This document shows positions 8,654 to 17,347 of a stretch of DNA of 64,000 nt, in pieces (position 1 is the first letter of the stretch; each line of letters opens with the position of its first letter). This DNA is from Archaeoglobus veneficus SNP6. Lineage in GTDB: Archaea; Halobacteriota; Archaeoglobi; Archaeoglobales; Archaeoglobaceae. A model generated the notes under the pieces. That model made no database searches, was not told the DNA's origin, and saw only the letters and a program-made list of their open reading frames with translations. The position numbers and the translations under genes are program-made. The DNA lies in assembly GCF_000194625.1 (NCBI RefSeq), contig NC_015320.1, positions 852,612 to 916,611 of the forward strand, given 5' to 3'.

Positions 8654-9443
8654 AATTGAGAACATCAAAGTGGTTCTGAACAGCGTGGAAGTGCTGAGAG
8701 ACGTTGAATTTGAAGTTAGGGAAGGAGAACTGATCGCGTTGCTTGGCCCGAACGGAAGCGGAAAGTCTACGCTGCTCAGAACAATTTTCGGCCTCATAAA
8801 GCCTGCTTGCGGAGCGGTATATCTCAATGGGCGAAAGCTGCATGACATGCAGATCGCTGAAGTGGTAAAATCACTCGGCTATCTGCCACAAGAAAACTCG
8901 GAAACGAAGCTGAGAGTTATCGATGTTGTACTTTTGGGAAGAACTCCTTACATCGGGATAAAGCCATCTTGGGAAGATTTGGAGATTGCACGGGAGGCAC
9001 TATCTATGGTTGGAATGGGGGGCTTTGAAAACCGCCGCTTTTCTGAACTGAGCGGAGGAGAGAAGCAAAAAGTTATGCTCGCCAGGATATTCTGCCAGCA
9101 GGCGAAGCTGCTTCTGCTCGATGAGCCAACGTCTCATTTGGATATAAAAAGCCAGATTGAGGTAATGGGCATAGTGAAGAGAACTGTAAACAATGGAAAG
9201 GCTGCCATCGTAGCGATCCACGACATAAACCTCGCGGCATCCTTCTGCAACCGCATACTTATGGTTAAGAATGGAAAAATATTCTATGCTGGCAGGCCGA
9301 CGGAGATTATAAACGCTGAGAGTATTATGGACGTTTTTGGCATCGAAGTGGAAGTAATCCATCATAAAAACAGGATTTTCGTTGTGCCTCAGGAGGGAAT
9401 CGAGTCAGCGGGGTGGCGGGATGAGGTACTGGGTCGAGGATAA
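8643..9443 (+). CDS. btuD: cobalamin/iron-type ABC transporter ATP-binding protein
   Basis: 266-residue ABC ATPase: Walker A LLGPNGSGKST, Q-loop LGYLPQENSE, signature ELSGGEKQKV, Walker B LLLLDEPTSHLD, switch His in AIHDINLAA. The D-loop SHLDIKSQIEV and the C-terminal extension are those of FecE/BtuD enzymes that energise FecCD permeases. It starts at TTG 8643 inside the permease gene. The tail overlaps the cbiZ start by 23 nt, so all three are one transcript. Substrate (corrinoid) is inferred from cbiZ. Confidence 0.9.
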   Translation: MILRIENIKVVLNSVEVLRDVEFEVREGELIALLGPNGSGKSTLLRTIFGLIKPACGAVYLNGRKLHDMQIAEVVKSLGYLPQENSETKLRVIDVVLLGRTPYIGIKPSWEDLEIAREALSMVGMGGFENRRFSELSGGEKQKVMLARIFCQQAKLLLLDEPTSHLDIKSQIEVMGIVKRTVNNGKAAIVAIHDINLAASFCNRILMVKNGKIFYAGRPTEIINAESIMDVFGIEVEVIHHKNRIFVVPQEGIESAGWRDEVLGRG

Positions 9444-9984
9444 CACGCTCGTTATCGAAGGTCCATTCGAAGCTTTAAGCTCTGGGCTGCTTGGAGGGTG
9501 GAGGAGGGTCGAGCATGTATTCAACCACACTGTAAGCGAAGATTTCGATTACGCTAATCCTGTTGAGTATTTAAGAAGGACAGCAGAAAAGCTTGGTCTT
9601 CGAAATTATTTCGGATTGCTTACCTCTGTTCCGATGGATAAGCTCGCTATTGTAAGCGTTGATGACGTTACAGCCTTCGTAACGGCTGGCGTAATAAACC
9701 ACAACGAGAAAATCGCTAACGTGGGCACGATTAACATCGTAGTCGTAATTGAAGCTGGCGTATCCGAAGGCGGTATGGTGAATGCTGTTATTACGGCAAC
9801 CGAAGCAAAGAGCACGGCTTTGCTTGAAGAGGGACACAAATTCACCGGCACGAATACCGATGCTGTTGTTATTGCGAAGACAGGTGGCAGATACTACGAG
9901 TACGCAGGTCCGTCAAGTGAGCTCGGGAGGAAGATATGGAGGGCAGTGAAGGAGGGTGTAAAGGAGAGCTTGGGGAAGTGGTGA
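9421..9984 (+). CDS. cbiZ: adenosylcobinamide amidohydrolase CbiZ
   Basis: 187-residue protein of the CbiZ family, which removes the aminopropanol (or nucleotide loop) from imported cobinamide-type corrinoids to give adenosylcobyric acid for rebuilding cobamides. Recognised from the conserved blocks GLLGGWRRVEHVFNHTV, DKLAIVSVDDVTAFVTAGV, NVGTINIVVVI and NAVITATEAKSTALLEEG followed by ATGTNTDAVV-like FTGTNTDAVVIAKTGG. The ATG at 9421 lies inside the ATPase gene and has a G-rich stretch before it. CbiZ beside a B12-type transporter is a known archaeal salvage arrangement. Confidence 0.92.
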   Translation: MRYWVEDNTLVIEGPFEALSSGLLGGWRRVEHVFNHTVSEDFDYANPVEYLRRTAEKLGLRNYFGLLTSVPMDKLAIVSVDDVTAFVTAGVINHNEKIANVGTINIVVVIEAGVSEGGMVNAVITATEAKSTALLEEGHKFTGTNTDAVVIAKTGGRYYEYAGPSSELGRKIWRAVKEGVKESLGKW

Positions 9985-10006
9985 GTGGTTGGCTGGGTGG
10001 CGTTAG

Positions 10007-10115
10007 CTAATTTACGCGTACCTCCAGCAGGGTCACATGCAGAACGCTTGGGGCACATCAATTAGGCTGATAGAAGTCTTTTGTCGTGCCTTGATGTTTG
10101 CATTCTGCAATTACA
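10007..10115 (+). ncRNA. candidate H/ACA-like guide RNA with upstream TATA-like box
   Basis: Between cbiZ and btuF. A lower stem TGCAGAA (10038-10044) pairs with TTCTGCA (10103-10109); an upper stem of seven pairs joins 10055-10061 (ACATCAA) to 10091-10097 (TTGATGT). The trinucleotide ACA (10113-10115) lies exactly 3 nt after the lower stem and 15 nt after the top of the internal loop, as in H/ACA guide RNAs. A TATA-like CTAATTTAC at 10007-10015 is about 25 nt upstream of the hairpin. A nested GGCAC/GTGCC alternative pairing also exists. I see no convincing kink-turn and have not identified a target, so this is a candidate only; it could also be the 3' end structure of the btuC-cbiZ message. 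Confidence 0.33.
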
Positions 10116-10160
10116 TGCATAATAAAATTCTTTTGCAATTATATCAAACAAAATGGACAT

Positions 10161-10213
10161 CTTTAAATATCGCTCGATGTGGGCTACAAACCTGTCAGAT
10201 TTAGGGGTGGGGG
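10161..10213 (+). promoter_or_regulatory. btuF promoter and ribosome binding site
   Basis: TATA-like CTTTAAATAT at 10161-10170 and G-rich Shine-Dalgarno GGGGTGGGGG at 10204-10213 directly before ATG 10216. The expected RNA start is near 10195, so btuF seems to have its own promoter separate from btuC-btuD-cbiZ. No cobalamin riboswitch is recognisable in the short leader. Confidence 0.5.
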
Positions 10214-10215
10214 AA

Positions 10216-11244
10216 ATGAAAGATAGAGTAGTGCTGATTATTCTTCTATCGCTTCTCATTGCAGGTTGCAGCGCCTCTCAGCCCGAATCGACGAGTGTTA
10301 CACCTGCACAATCGCCAGCTTCATACGTTAACAATTCGGCAACAACTCCGCCAGAAGTCAATGATAGCAAAATAATACGCGTCGTGGATGATTTAGGATA
10401 CGAGGTTGTGATAACAAAAACTCCGCAGCGAATAGTCTCGCTTGCCCCAAGCAACACTGAGATACTCTTCGCGCTTGGCGTGGGGGACGAAGTGGTGGGT
10501 GTTACAGACTACTGCAACTATCCTCCAGAGGCGATGAACAGAACGAAGGTTGGCGGTTATTCCACCATTGACGTTGAAAAGGTCATCGCTCTGAATCCTG
10601 ATCTGGTTGTTGCTGCATATGGTAATGGTCTTGAGACGATAGAGGCTTTGAGAGGCCATGGCCTAACAGTTATTGCGCTCAATCCGAAAAACCTGAGCGA
10701 TGTCATGCGGAACATCGAACTACTTGGAGAGGTAACAGGATGCGAAGAAAACGCATCACAACTCGTTGAGATGATGAAAAACAGGATAGAGGAAGTTGAA
10801 AAAGCAGTTGCGAATACGAGCAGGCCGAAGGTGGCGCATATAATGTGGCACGACCCCATCTGGATAAGCGGGAATAACACGTTTATAGACGAGTTAATTC
10901 GCCTTGCGGGAGGAGAGAACGTATTCAGCGACATGGACGGCTGGAAGATCGTCAGCATCGAGGACATACTGGAGAGGAATCCCGACGTGATAATCGTGAA
11001 CAGCGGAACGGGAATGGGTGGTGGTGAGAACGCACTCTACGAATGGGCAGTCAGCGAGCTCAAGGATGTCAGCGCCGTGAAAAACGGAAGGGTGTACGTC
11101 ATCGATGCAGACATAATTTCGAGGCCATCCTACAGACTCGTATACGCACTGGAGGAAATTGCGGGTTTTCTGCATCCTGAGTGTTTCGGGGCTGAATCTG
11201 AATCAGCGTCGAAATTTGCATACAGCGCTGTAACACAGGGTTAG
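10216..11244 (+). CDS. btuF: cobalamin-type ABC transporter substrate-binding lipoprotein
   Basis: 342-residue extracellular binding protein anchored as a lipoprotein: signal sequence VVLIILLSLLIAGCSAS with lipobox Cys, then a Ser/Thr/Pro-rich linker of about 35 residues, then a two-lobed class III (TroA/BtuF-like) domain starting IIRVVDDLGYEVVI and PQRIVSLAPSNTEILFALG, the standard opening of the family, with DPIWISGNNTFIDELIRLAGG in the second lobe. It would hand the ligand to BtuC-BtuD encoded just upstream. ATG 10216 chosen over 10153 because it has a Shine-Dalgarno and begins the signal peptide. Confidence 0.9.
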   Translation: MKDRVVLIILLSLLIAGCSASQPESTSVTPAQSPASYVNNSATTPPEVNDSKIIRVVDDLGYEVVITKTPQRIVSLAPSNTEILFALGVGDEVVGVTDYCNYPPEAMNRTKVGGYSTIDVEKVIALNPDLVVAAYGNGLETIEALRGHGLTVIALNPKNLSDVMRNIELLGEVTGCEENASQLVEMMKNRIEEVEKAVANTSRPKVAHIMWHDPIWISGNNTFIDELIRLAGGENVFSDMDGWKIVSIEDILERNPDVIIVNSGTGMGGGENALYEWAVSELKDVSAVKNGRVYVIDADIISRPSYRLVYALEEIAGFLHPECFGAESESASKFAYSAVTQG

Positions 11245-11353
11245 CTTATTTTTTATTTTGGATTGACAGTTCAGGCTTCGAGAATGGCAGGACACCTGTT
11301 ATATAAGTTGGCAGATGGCACCGTCTCAGGCTGCCTCAACCTCAATGAGAAAA

Positions 11354-11363
11354 GCTTTATATG
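11354..11363 (+). promoter_or_regulatory. promoter of the liv/ligase cluster
   Basis: TATA-like GCTTTATATG at 11354-11363, 25-34 nt upstream of ATG 11388, which has no Shine-Dalgarno. This spacing predicts a leaderless message starting at or next to the livG initiation codon. Confidence 0.5.
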
Positions 11364-11387
11364 TTCCATCTTCCAGCAAAACCCCGG

Positions 11388-12149
11388 ATGAGCTTGCTTA
11401 AGGTTAGCAATGTCACTCTCAAGTTCGGAGGAGTAAAGGCAATAGATAACGCCTCCTTTGAGTTGAGAGAAGGCGAAATACTCGCTATGATAGGGCCGAA
11501 CGGAGCAGGAAAGACGAGTCTGCTCAACTGCATAAGTGGGTTTTACAAGCCTCAGGAGGGGCAGATATTCTTCAGAAATGAAGAAATAACGAGGAAGAAG
11601 CCCCATATAATTGCGAGAAAAGGTATTGCCCGAACATTCCAGAATGTTGAGCTCTATGGGGGTATGACCACTCTGGATGTTATAATGTCGGGCAGGCACA
11701 TTCACTATAAATGTAACCCAATATTTTCCGGCCTTTACTTCATAAAGGGGAGGGATGAGGAGATAAAACATAGGGAGAAGGTGGAGGAAATTATAGACTT
11801 CCTCGACCTACAGCAGTACAGGCGAAAAGTTGTTTCGACGCTCCCTTACGGAATACAGAAGCGAATCGAGCTCGGGAGGGCTTTAGCCCTTGAGCCTCAG
11901 CTTTTACTGCTTGACGAACCCATGGGAGGGCTGAGCTTCGAGGAGAAAGAAGATATGGCTGTTTACGTCCTCGAAATTAACGAGGATTTGGGCATCTCAA
12001 TTCTGCTCATCGAGCACGACATGGGTTTTGTGATGGATATCTCTGACAGAATAGTTGTTCTCGACAGGGGCAGGGTTATCGCAAGCGGTACACCTGACGA
12101 GGTTAAGGACGATCCAAGAGTCATTCAGGCCTACGTTGGTGAAGGATAA
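11388..12149 (+). CDS. livG: branched-chain-amino-acid-type ABC transporter ATPase LivG
   Basis: 253-residue ATPase of a HAAT-family importer. Walker A IGPNGAGKTS, Q-loop with the LivG-specific IARTFQNVELYGGMT, signature degenerate as LPYGIQKRIELGRALAL, Walker B LLLLDEPMGGLS, switch His in LIEHDMGFVMDISD, and the typical C-terminus ASGTPDEVKDDPRVIQAYVG. The ABC signature reads YGIQKR rather than LSGGQ, as in other LivG proteins associated with ligases. First gene of a seven-gene cluster with livH, livM, livJ-like, livF and two CoA ligases. Confidence 0.92.
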   Translation: MSLLKVSNVTLKFGGVKAIDNASFELREGEILAMIGPNGAGKTSLLNCISGFYKPQEGQIFFRNEEITRKKPHIIARKGIARTFQNVELYGGMTTLDVIMSGRHIHYKCNPIFSGLYFIKGRDEEIKHREKVEEIIDFLDLQQYRRKVVSTLPYGIQKRIELGRALALEPQLLLLDEPMGGLSFEEKEDMAVYVLEINEDLGISILLIEHDMGFVMDISDRIVVLDRGRVIASGTPDEVKDDPRVIQAYVGEG

Positions 12150-12150
12150 A

Positions 12151-14058
12151 ATGCGAGGTCTGGATATGGAGGATGACACATTTCCCAAGCTACTCGTAAG
12201 GAACGCCCGGCAGCACGGCGAGAAGGTAGCGATGCGAGAGAAGGACTTGGGAATATGGAAGACGTACACGTGGAAAGATTATCTCGGATCTGTGAAGTAT
12301 TTCTCTCTCGGCCTCGTATCTCTTGGCTTAGAGCAGGGGGACAAGGTGGCGATAATTGGAGACAACAGCCCGGAGTGGGTTATCGCGGAGCTTGCAACGC
12401 AATCTGCTCTCGCAATTCCTACGGGTTTGTATCAGGACAGCCTTGCAGAGGAGTTCAAGGCCTTGCTGAACTACATGGATGTCCGCATTGTTGTTGCGGA
12501 AGATCAGGAGCAGGTTGACAAGCTGCTTAGCATCAGGGAAGAAACAGCCGTTGAGAAAATCATCTACTGGGAGCCGAAGGGGATGTACCGCTACGACGAC
12601 CCCTGTCTGCTGAGGTTCGACGAAGTGATAGAGAGGGGAAAGGAGTACGCAAAGCGCTATCCGGATTTGTTTGAAGAGAATGTTGCATCAACTCAGGCGG
12701 ACGATACTGCATGTATTCTCACAACTTCTGGTACTACTGCCATGCCCAAAGGAGCGATGCTGAGTTATAAAAACATGATTTCCATGGCCGAGAACCTCTG
12801 CAAGGTCGATCCAATCGACGAGAACTTCGAACTCGTTTCGAGCCTGCCCCTTGCGTGGGCCGGAGAGCAGATGATGTCCATATCTGTTGCTCTCTGCAAG
12901 CGTGCTGTCGTTAACTTCCCGGAAAGTGCCGAAACTGTCAGGCAGGATTTGAGGGAGATAGGCCCTCACGTAATCTTCTCCCCGCCGAGAATATGGGAGA
13001 ACATCGTATCGGAGATTCTCGTAAAAATGGAGGATGCTAACCGCTTTAACAGAGCTATTTTCAACTGGGCGATGAAGGTCGGCTACAAATGGGCGGATGC
13101 AAAGTTTGAGAAGAGGAAGCCGTCTCCGCTCCTCAGGATTCAGAGGTTTATTGCCTACTGGCTCGTGTACCGCTCCATACTGGACAAAATCGGGCTCAAG
13201 AGGGTGAGGTATGCGTATACAGGAGGTGCGGCTCTCGGCCCGGATTACTTCCGCTTCTACCACGCAATAGGTGTGAACCTCAAGCAGATATACGGCCAGA
13301 CTGAGGTTGCTGGTATAGCCGTTCTGCATAGAGATGACGACATCAAGTTCGAGACCGTTGGCAAGCCAATACCTGGAACTGAGATTGCGATATCTGAGGA
13401 GGGTGAGATTCTCATAAAGAGCTCTGCAGTTTTCAAGGGGTACTACAAGATGCCAGAGAAGACCGATGAGGCACTTAAGGATGGCTGGTTGCATACCGGA
13501 GACATGGGGTATATCGACAAGGATGGTCACCTCGTCGTGGTTGACAGGCTGAGCGATGTGCTCAAGCTGAAAGATGGCACGAAGTTCTCTCCACAGTATA
13601 TAGAAAACAGGCTGAAGTTCAGCCCGTACATCAGAGAAGCGGTCGTTATAGGGAGGGACAGACCTTTCCTTGTTGCGATCCTCAACATAGATATGGAAAA
13701 CGTCGGAAAGTGGGCTGAAAGGAACATGATAGGGTATACGAGCTATATGGATCTATCCCAGAAGGATGAAGTACTCAAACTTCTGAAGGAGGTCGTGAAG
13801 GAAGTTAACAAAACCCTGCCGGAAAATGCGAGGATAAGGAGGTTTGTGTCCCTCTACAAGGAGCTTCATGCAGACGATGAAGAGTTAACGAGGACGAGAA
13901 AGGTCAGGAGAAAAGTCGTCGAGCAGAGGTATGCGGAACTCATCGAGGCGATGTACAGCAATACGAAGGCGTACGATGCGAGCATAGTTATAAGGTACGA
14001 GGACGGCAGGGAGAAGGTAATCAGAACTACCATGAAAATTGTTGATGTGGAGGAGTAA
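12151..14058 (+). CDS. AMP-forming acyl-CoA synthetase (long-chain type)
   Basis: 635-residue ANL-superfamily enzyme that activates a carboxylic acid with ATP and CoA. Motifs: P-loop ILTTSGTTAMPKGAM (~190), VSSLPLAWAGEQ, YTGGAALGPD, IYGQTEVAG (~380), GWLHTGDMGYIDKDGHLVVVDR and SDVLKLKDGTKFSP (hinge). The length and the large insertion before the hinge resemble long-chain fatty-acyl-CoA synthetases (FadD15/AAE15-like). It sits between livG and livH, so it probably activates the compound that the transporter brings in. Starts at 12151; ATG 12166 is a good alternative with its own GAGGT. Substrate cannot be read from the sequence. Confidence 0.88.
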   Translation: MRGLDMEDDTFPKLLVRNARQHGEKVAMREKDLGIWKTYTWKDYLGSVKYFSLGLVSLGLEQGDKVAIIGDNSPEWVIAELATQSALAIPTGLYQDSLAEEFKALLNYMDVRIVVAEDQEQVDKLLSIREETAVEKIIYWEPKGMYRYDDPCLLRFDEVIERGKEYAKRYPDLFEENVASTQADDTACILTTSGTTAMPKGAMLSYKNMISMAENLCKVDPIDENFELVSSLPLAWAGEQMMSISVALCKRAVVNFPESAETVRQDLREIGPHVIFSPPRIWENIVSEILVKMEDANRFNRAIFNWAMKVGYKWADAKFEKRKPSPLLRIQRFIAYWLVYRSILDKIGLKRVRYAYTGGAALGPDYFRFYHAIGVNLKQIYGQTEVAGIAVLHRDDDIKFETVGKPIPGTEIAISEEGEILIKSSAVFKGYYKMPEKTDEALKDGWLHTGDMGYIDKDGHLVVVDRLSDVLKLKDGTKFSPQYIENRLKFSPYIREAVVIGRDRPFLVAILNIDMENVGKWAERNMIGYTSYMDLSQKDEVLKLLKEVVKEVNKTLPENARIRRFVSLYKELHADDEELTRTRKVRRKVVEQRYAELIEAMYSNTKAYDASIVIRYEDGREKVIRTTMKIVDVEE

Positions 14059-14061
14059 GGA

Positions 14062-14940
14062 ATGATACTGCAATCTCTCATAAACGGAATAACGATGGGC
14101 GGCATTTACGCCCTGATCGCTCTCGGATTTGTGCTGATTTACAAGGCTTCAAAAGTTCTCAACTTCGCCCAGGGCGAACTTGTGATGGCGGGAGCCTTCA
14201 TCTGTCTCGCGTTATTCGATTCAGGCCTGCCACTCTGGGCATCCGTAATCATTGCAGTTATTCTCTCTGCTTTCGTCGGCTTCATAATAGAGAAAGCCGT
14301 ACTCAAGCCGCTCATTGGCGAGCCGATTCTTTCGGTTATAATGGTCACCCTTGGTCTTGCGTACATGATAAGAGGACTTGTGCTGGCAATCTGGGGCCCG
14401 GACATAAGAGCCTTCCCCCAAATCTTCCCTCCCGGCTCCTTTGAGGTCTTTGGAGTCATTATACCATATGTTTACCTTGGCGGTCTCGTGTTATCTCTCG
14501 TCGCCATTGCGGTGTTCATACTCTTCTTCACCCGCACAACAATCGGAATTGCAATGAGAGCAGTTGCAGACGATCAGAGTGCTGCCATGAGCCTTGGAAT
14601 TAGCGTGGAAAAGATATTCGCAATTTCGTGGGCAATATCGGCAATGGTCGCGGCTATAGGTGGGATACTCGTTGGAAATATCTACGGTGGTATCAATGTG
14701 AACTTTGCGTTCATAGGTCTCAAGGTCTTTGCTGTCGTGATACTTGGCGGACTGGACAGCATCCCCGGAGCTATAGTCGGGGGAATTATAATAGGAGTTG
14801 CTGAAGCTCTCGGTGGCACCTACCTCGAGCCGGTGGTTGGAGGGGGCTTCAAGGATGTGTTCCCGCTTCTGCTGATGCTGGTCATAATGGCCGTCAAGCC
14901 CTACGGGCTGTTTGGAACAGAAAGGATAGAGAGGGTCTGA
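14062..14940 (+). CDS. livH: branched-chain-amino-acid-type ABC transporter permease LivH
   Basis: 292 residues with about eight membrane segments. Opening ILQSLINGITMGGIYALIALG and the block ALGFVLIYKASKVLNFAQGE are diagnostic of LivH, as is FFTRTTIGIAMRAVADDQS (the EAA-like loop contacting the ATPase) and GGLDSIPGAIVGGIIIGV near the C-terminus. It begins 3 nt after the ligase stop, so translation is coupled. Transports, with LivM, a small organic acid or amino acid across the membrane. Confidence 0.94.
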   Translation: MILQSLINGITMGGIYALIALGFVLIYKASKVLNFAQGELVMAGAFICLALFDSGLPLWASVIIAVILSAFVGFIIEKAVLKPLIGEPILSVIMVTLGLAYMIRGLVLAIWGPDIRAFPQIFPPGSFEVFGVIIPYVYLGGLVLSLVAIAVFILFFTRTTIGIAMRAVADDQSAAMSLGISVEKIFAISWAISAMVAAIGGILVGNIYGGINVNFAFIGLKVFAVVILGGLDSIPGAIVGGIIIGVAEALGGTYLEPVVGGGFKDVFPLLLMLVIMAVKPYGLFGTERIERV

Positions 14941-14941
14941 A

Positions 14942-16009
14942 ATGCCGTGCGGTGTATTCAAAACGACCTATGCCGAAGACATGGCCTTCATAAAGTGGCC
15001 GATACACAGGGTAGCCTTGGCCTCTGCTCTCGTCTTTCTTGCGGTCTATCCATTTGTCTTCAGAAACGACATCTACATGCTCTACTGGGCAAACTATATA
15101 GCCATCTTTCTCATCGCAACTCTCGGAATTAACATCCTCACAGGATATGCAGGCCAGATATCTCTTGGCCACGGAGCCTTCATGGCTGTCGGAGCCTATA
15201 CGAGCACGATTACTGCTATAAAGCTCGGCCTTCCATTTCCGGTAACGATCTTTGTTGGAGCACTCACAGCAATGCTTTTCGGTCTGCTCTTTGGCGTTCC
15301 ATCTTTGAGACTTAAAGGATTCTACCTTGCTATCGCAACCCTTGCAGCTCAGTACCTCGTCGACTTCCTGCTCGTCAATCCAAAGCTTGCATGGCTTACT
15401 GGCGGATCAGCAGGCTTAGTGGTCCCTGAGGCGTCAATCCTCGGCTTTACAATAACGAAGGTTCCTGAATCTGACTTTTACTACTACTTCGTATCCGTGC
15501 CACTCGCGGTGTTTTTCTTCGTGTTCGCAGCGAACCTTACGAGGAGTGACGTCGGAAGGGCATGGGTTGCGATAAGGGACAACGACATCGCCGCGGAGAT
15601 TATGGGGATAAACGTCTTCAAGTACAAGCTGCTTGCGTTCGCAATAGCGAGCTTCTATGCTGGCGTCGCTGGAGCTCTCTGGGCGTACTACGTCGGTTAT
15701 TTGACTCCAGAACACTACACAATCGCACTGTCAATAGACTTCGTTGCCATGATACTCATAGGTGGGCTGGGCAGGCACTGGGGCAGCCTGATAGGAACAG
15801 TGTTTGTTCTTTCGCTGCCAGAACTCCTCAAGAGGGCGATAATACCGGCAATATCTGGTTTCATGCCTGTAACATTCACGGCGGAGTCTCTCAGACCGAT
15901 CATCTTCGGAGCGACGATTATTCTGTTCCTGATCGCAGAACCGCACGGTATAGTCGAGTTGCTTAGAAAAATAAAAGAATACCTCAGATTGTTCCCGTTC
16001 CCGTACTGA
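14942..16009 (+). CDS. livM: branched-chain-amino-acid-type ABC transporter permease LivM
   Basis: 355 residues, nine to ten hydrophobic segments. LivM signatures NILTGYAGQISLGHGAFMAVGA, FGVPSLRLKGFYLAIATLA, TRSDVGRAWVAIRDNDIAAEIMGIN and YVGYLTPEHYTIALSIDFVAMILIGGLG are present in order. Start ATG 14942 nearly abuts the livH stop; a further internal ATG (MAFIKWPIH, residue 14) would also give an intact protein. Forms the heterodimeric channel with LivH. Confidence 0.94.
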   Translation: MPCGVFKTTYAEDMAFIKWPIHRVALASALVFLAVYPFVFRNDIYMLYWANYIAIFLIATLGINILTGYAGQISLGHGAFMAVGAYTSTITAIKLGLPFPVTIFVGALTAMLFGLLFGVPSLRLKGFYLAIATLAAQYLVDFLLVNPKLAWLTGGSAGLVVPEASILGFTITKVPESDFYYYFVSVPLAVFFFVFAANLTRSDVGRAWVAIRDNDIAAEIMGINVFKYKLLAFAIASFYAGVAGALWAYYVGYLTPEHYTIALSIDFVAMILIGGLGRHWGSLIGTVFVLSLPELLKRAIIPAISGFMPVTFTAESLRPIIFGATIILFLIAEPHGIVELLRKIKEYLRLFPFPY

Positions 16010-16087
16010 GCGAATAAATAGCAAGACTTATAATATCATGATTAAAGTGGAGCGAAACGAATAATTGAAACAGAGGAGGAGAAATCG

Positions 16088-17347
16088 ATGAGGGGTGTAA
16101 CGAGAAGGGATTTCCTGAAGTATGTGGGTGTTGCTGGCTCGATGGCCCTTGGAATGTCATTCCTCGGGTGTGCGCAGCAGGAGACAAAGCCAACACCTGC
16201 TGAGGTTACTGAGACCGCTGAAAAGAAAGGGGAGGAAATAGTCATAGGAGCGCTCTTCGATCTCACAGGCCCGACGGGAGACGTTGGCAAGGACTATGCC
16301 CAGGCAGTGCAGGACTACATCAGGCTCGTCAACGAGAGGGGCGGTATTGACGGCTACACTCTCAAGCTTGAGTGGGTCGACTACGCGTACAAGGTTCCAG
16401 AAGCGCTCAGTGCTTACAAACGTTTCAAGTCCATGAACGTTCCCGGTATAATAGGATGGGGTACTGGCGATACCGATGCTTTAAAGCAGGACGTTGCGAG
16501 GGACAAGATAGTGTATATCTCTGCATCTTACTCTCCCAAGCTCACGAATCCTGCTGAAGCTCCGTATAACTTTGTGACCATTACGGACTACACGACCCAG
16601 CTCAGGGCTGTGCTGAAGTTCGCTAAAGAGAACTCAGACAAGGAGAAGCCAAAGGTTGTGTTCATCTATCCGAATGTGCCCTACGGAACCGACCCGATTC
16701 CGGGCGGTAAGGAATATGCTGCCGAACTGGGCTTCGAAATAGGAAACGATGAAATCGTCGATCTTAAAGCTACCTCGGCCATGGAGCAGCTCCAGCGCGT
16801 TAAAGAATTTGGAGCGGACTTTGCGTGGGTTGGTGGCACTATAAGCTCTACATCGGTCATCCTCAAGAACGCAATGGATCTTGGCCTGGAAACGACGTTC
16901 ATGGTCAACGTCTGGGGATGGGACAGGCGTATAACAGAGCTTGCTGGTGAGGCTGCTGAGGACCACTACTACAACTGGCCAGGTGTTCTCTGGGGTGAGG
17001 AGTCTGCTGAGGGCATGGCTGACATCATGTATGCGCACAACACCTGGCATCCCAACGATGGTGGACACACAATCCACTATGTTAAGGGCTGGCTGAACGC
17101 GATGATGCTTGTAAAGGGCATTCAGATGGTTGTTGACAAGGGTGAAGAGGTTACCGGAGAAAACATCAAGCACGAACTTGAAACGCTCCGCAACTACGAT
17201 CCGGAGGGCCTTGCACCGCCGATATCCTGGTTCCCGGACGATCACAGACCTTCGATGGTCAACAGAATTTACACAGTCGAAGGTGGAAAGATAAAGGAAC
17301 TCGGAATGGTAGAACTGGAAAGGAGGGCAGACTGGCTTGGCAAGTAA
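16088..17347 (+). CDS. HAAT-family substrate-binding protein, Tat-exported lipoprotein
   Basis: 419 residues. N-terminus MRGVTRRDFLKYVGVAG carries a twin-arginine motif (TRRDFLK) and a lipobox ending at Cys28 (MSFLGC), then a short linker and a periplasmic-binding type I fold beginning EEIVIGALFDLTGPTGDVGKDYAQ, with INERGGIDG-like VNERGGIDGYTLKLEW. This is the LivJ/BraC-like subunit of the importer. Export through Tat suggests folding in the cytoplasm before secretion. The ATG at 16088 has GAGGAGAAATCG upstream. The ligand could be an amino acid, but the flanking CoA ligases favour an aromatic or aliphatic acid. Confidence 0.92.
   Translation: MRGVTRRDFLKYVGVAGSMALGMSFLGCAQQETKPTPAEVTETAEKKGEEIVIGALFDLTGPTGDVGKDYAQAVQDYIRLVNERGGIDGYTLKLEWVDYAYKVPEALSAYKRFKSMNVPGIIGWGTGDTDALKQDVARDKIVYISASYSPKLTNPAEAPYNFVTITDYTTQLRAVLKFAKENSDKEKPKVVFIYPNVPYGTDPIPGGKEYAAELGFEIGNDEIVDLKATSAMEQLQRVKEFGADFAWVGGTISSTSVILKNAMDLGLETTFMVNVWGWDRRITELAGEAAEDHYYNWPGVLWGEESAEGMADIMYAHNTWHPNDGGHTIHYVKGWLNAMMLVKGIQMVVDKGEEVTGENIKHELETLRNYDPEGLAPPISWFPDDHRPSMVNRIYTVEGGKIKELGMVELERRADWLGK

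Noticed and set aside
9985-10215. Cobalamin riboswitch before btuF
   Set aside because: No B12-box-like conserved core seen, and the predicted RNA start lies downstream of the structured part; the structure fits an H/ACA-like hairpin better.
12688-13530. 280-codon open frame on the minus strand inside the acyl-CoA synthetase gene
   Set aside because: No recognisable domain, no ribosome binding site, and its sequence mirrors the codon pattern of the ligase on the other strand; the ligase motifs are unambiguous.
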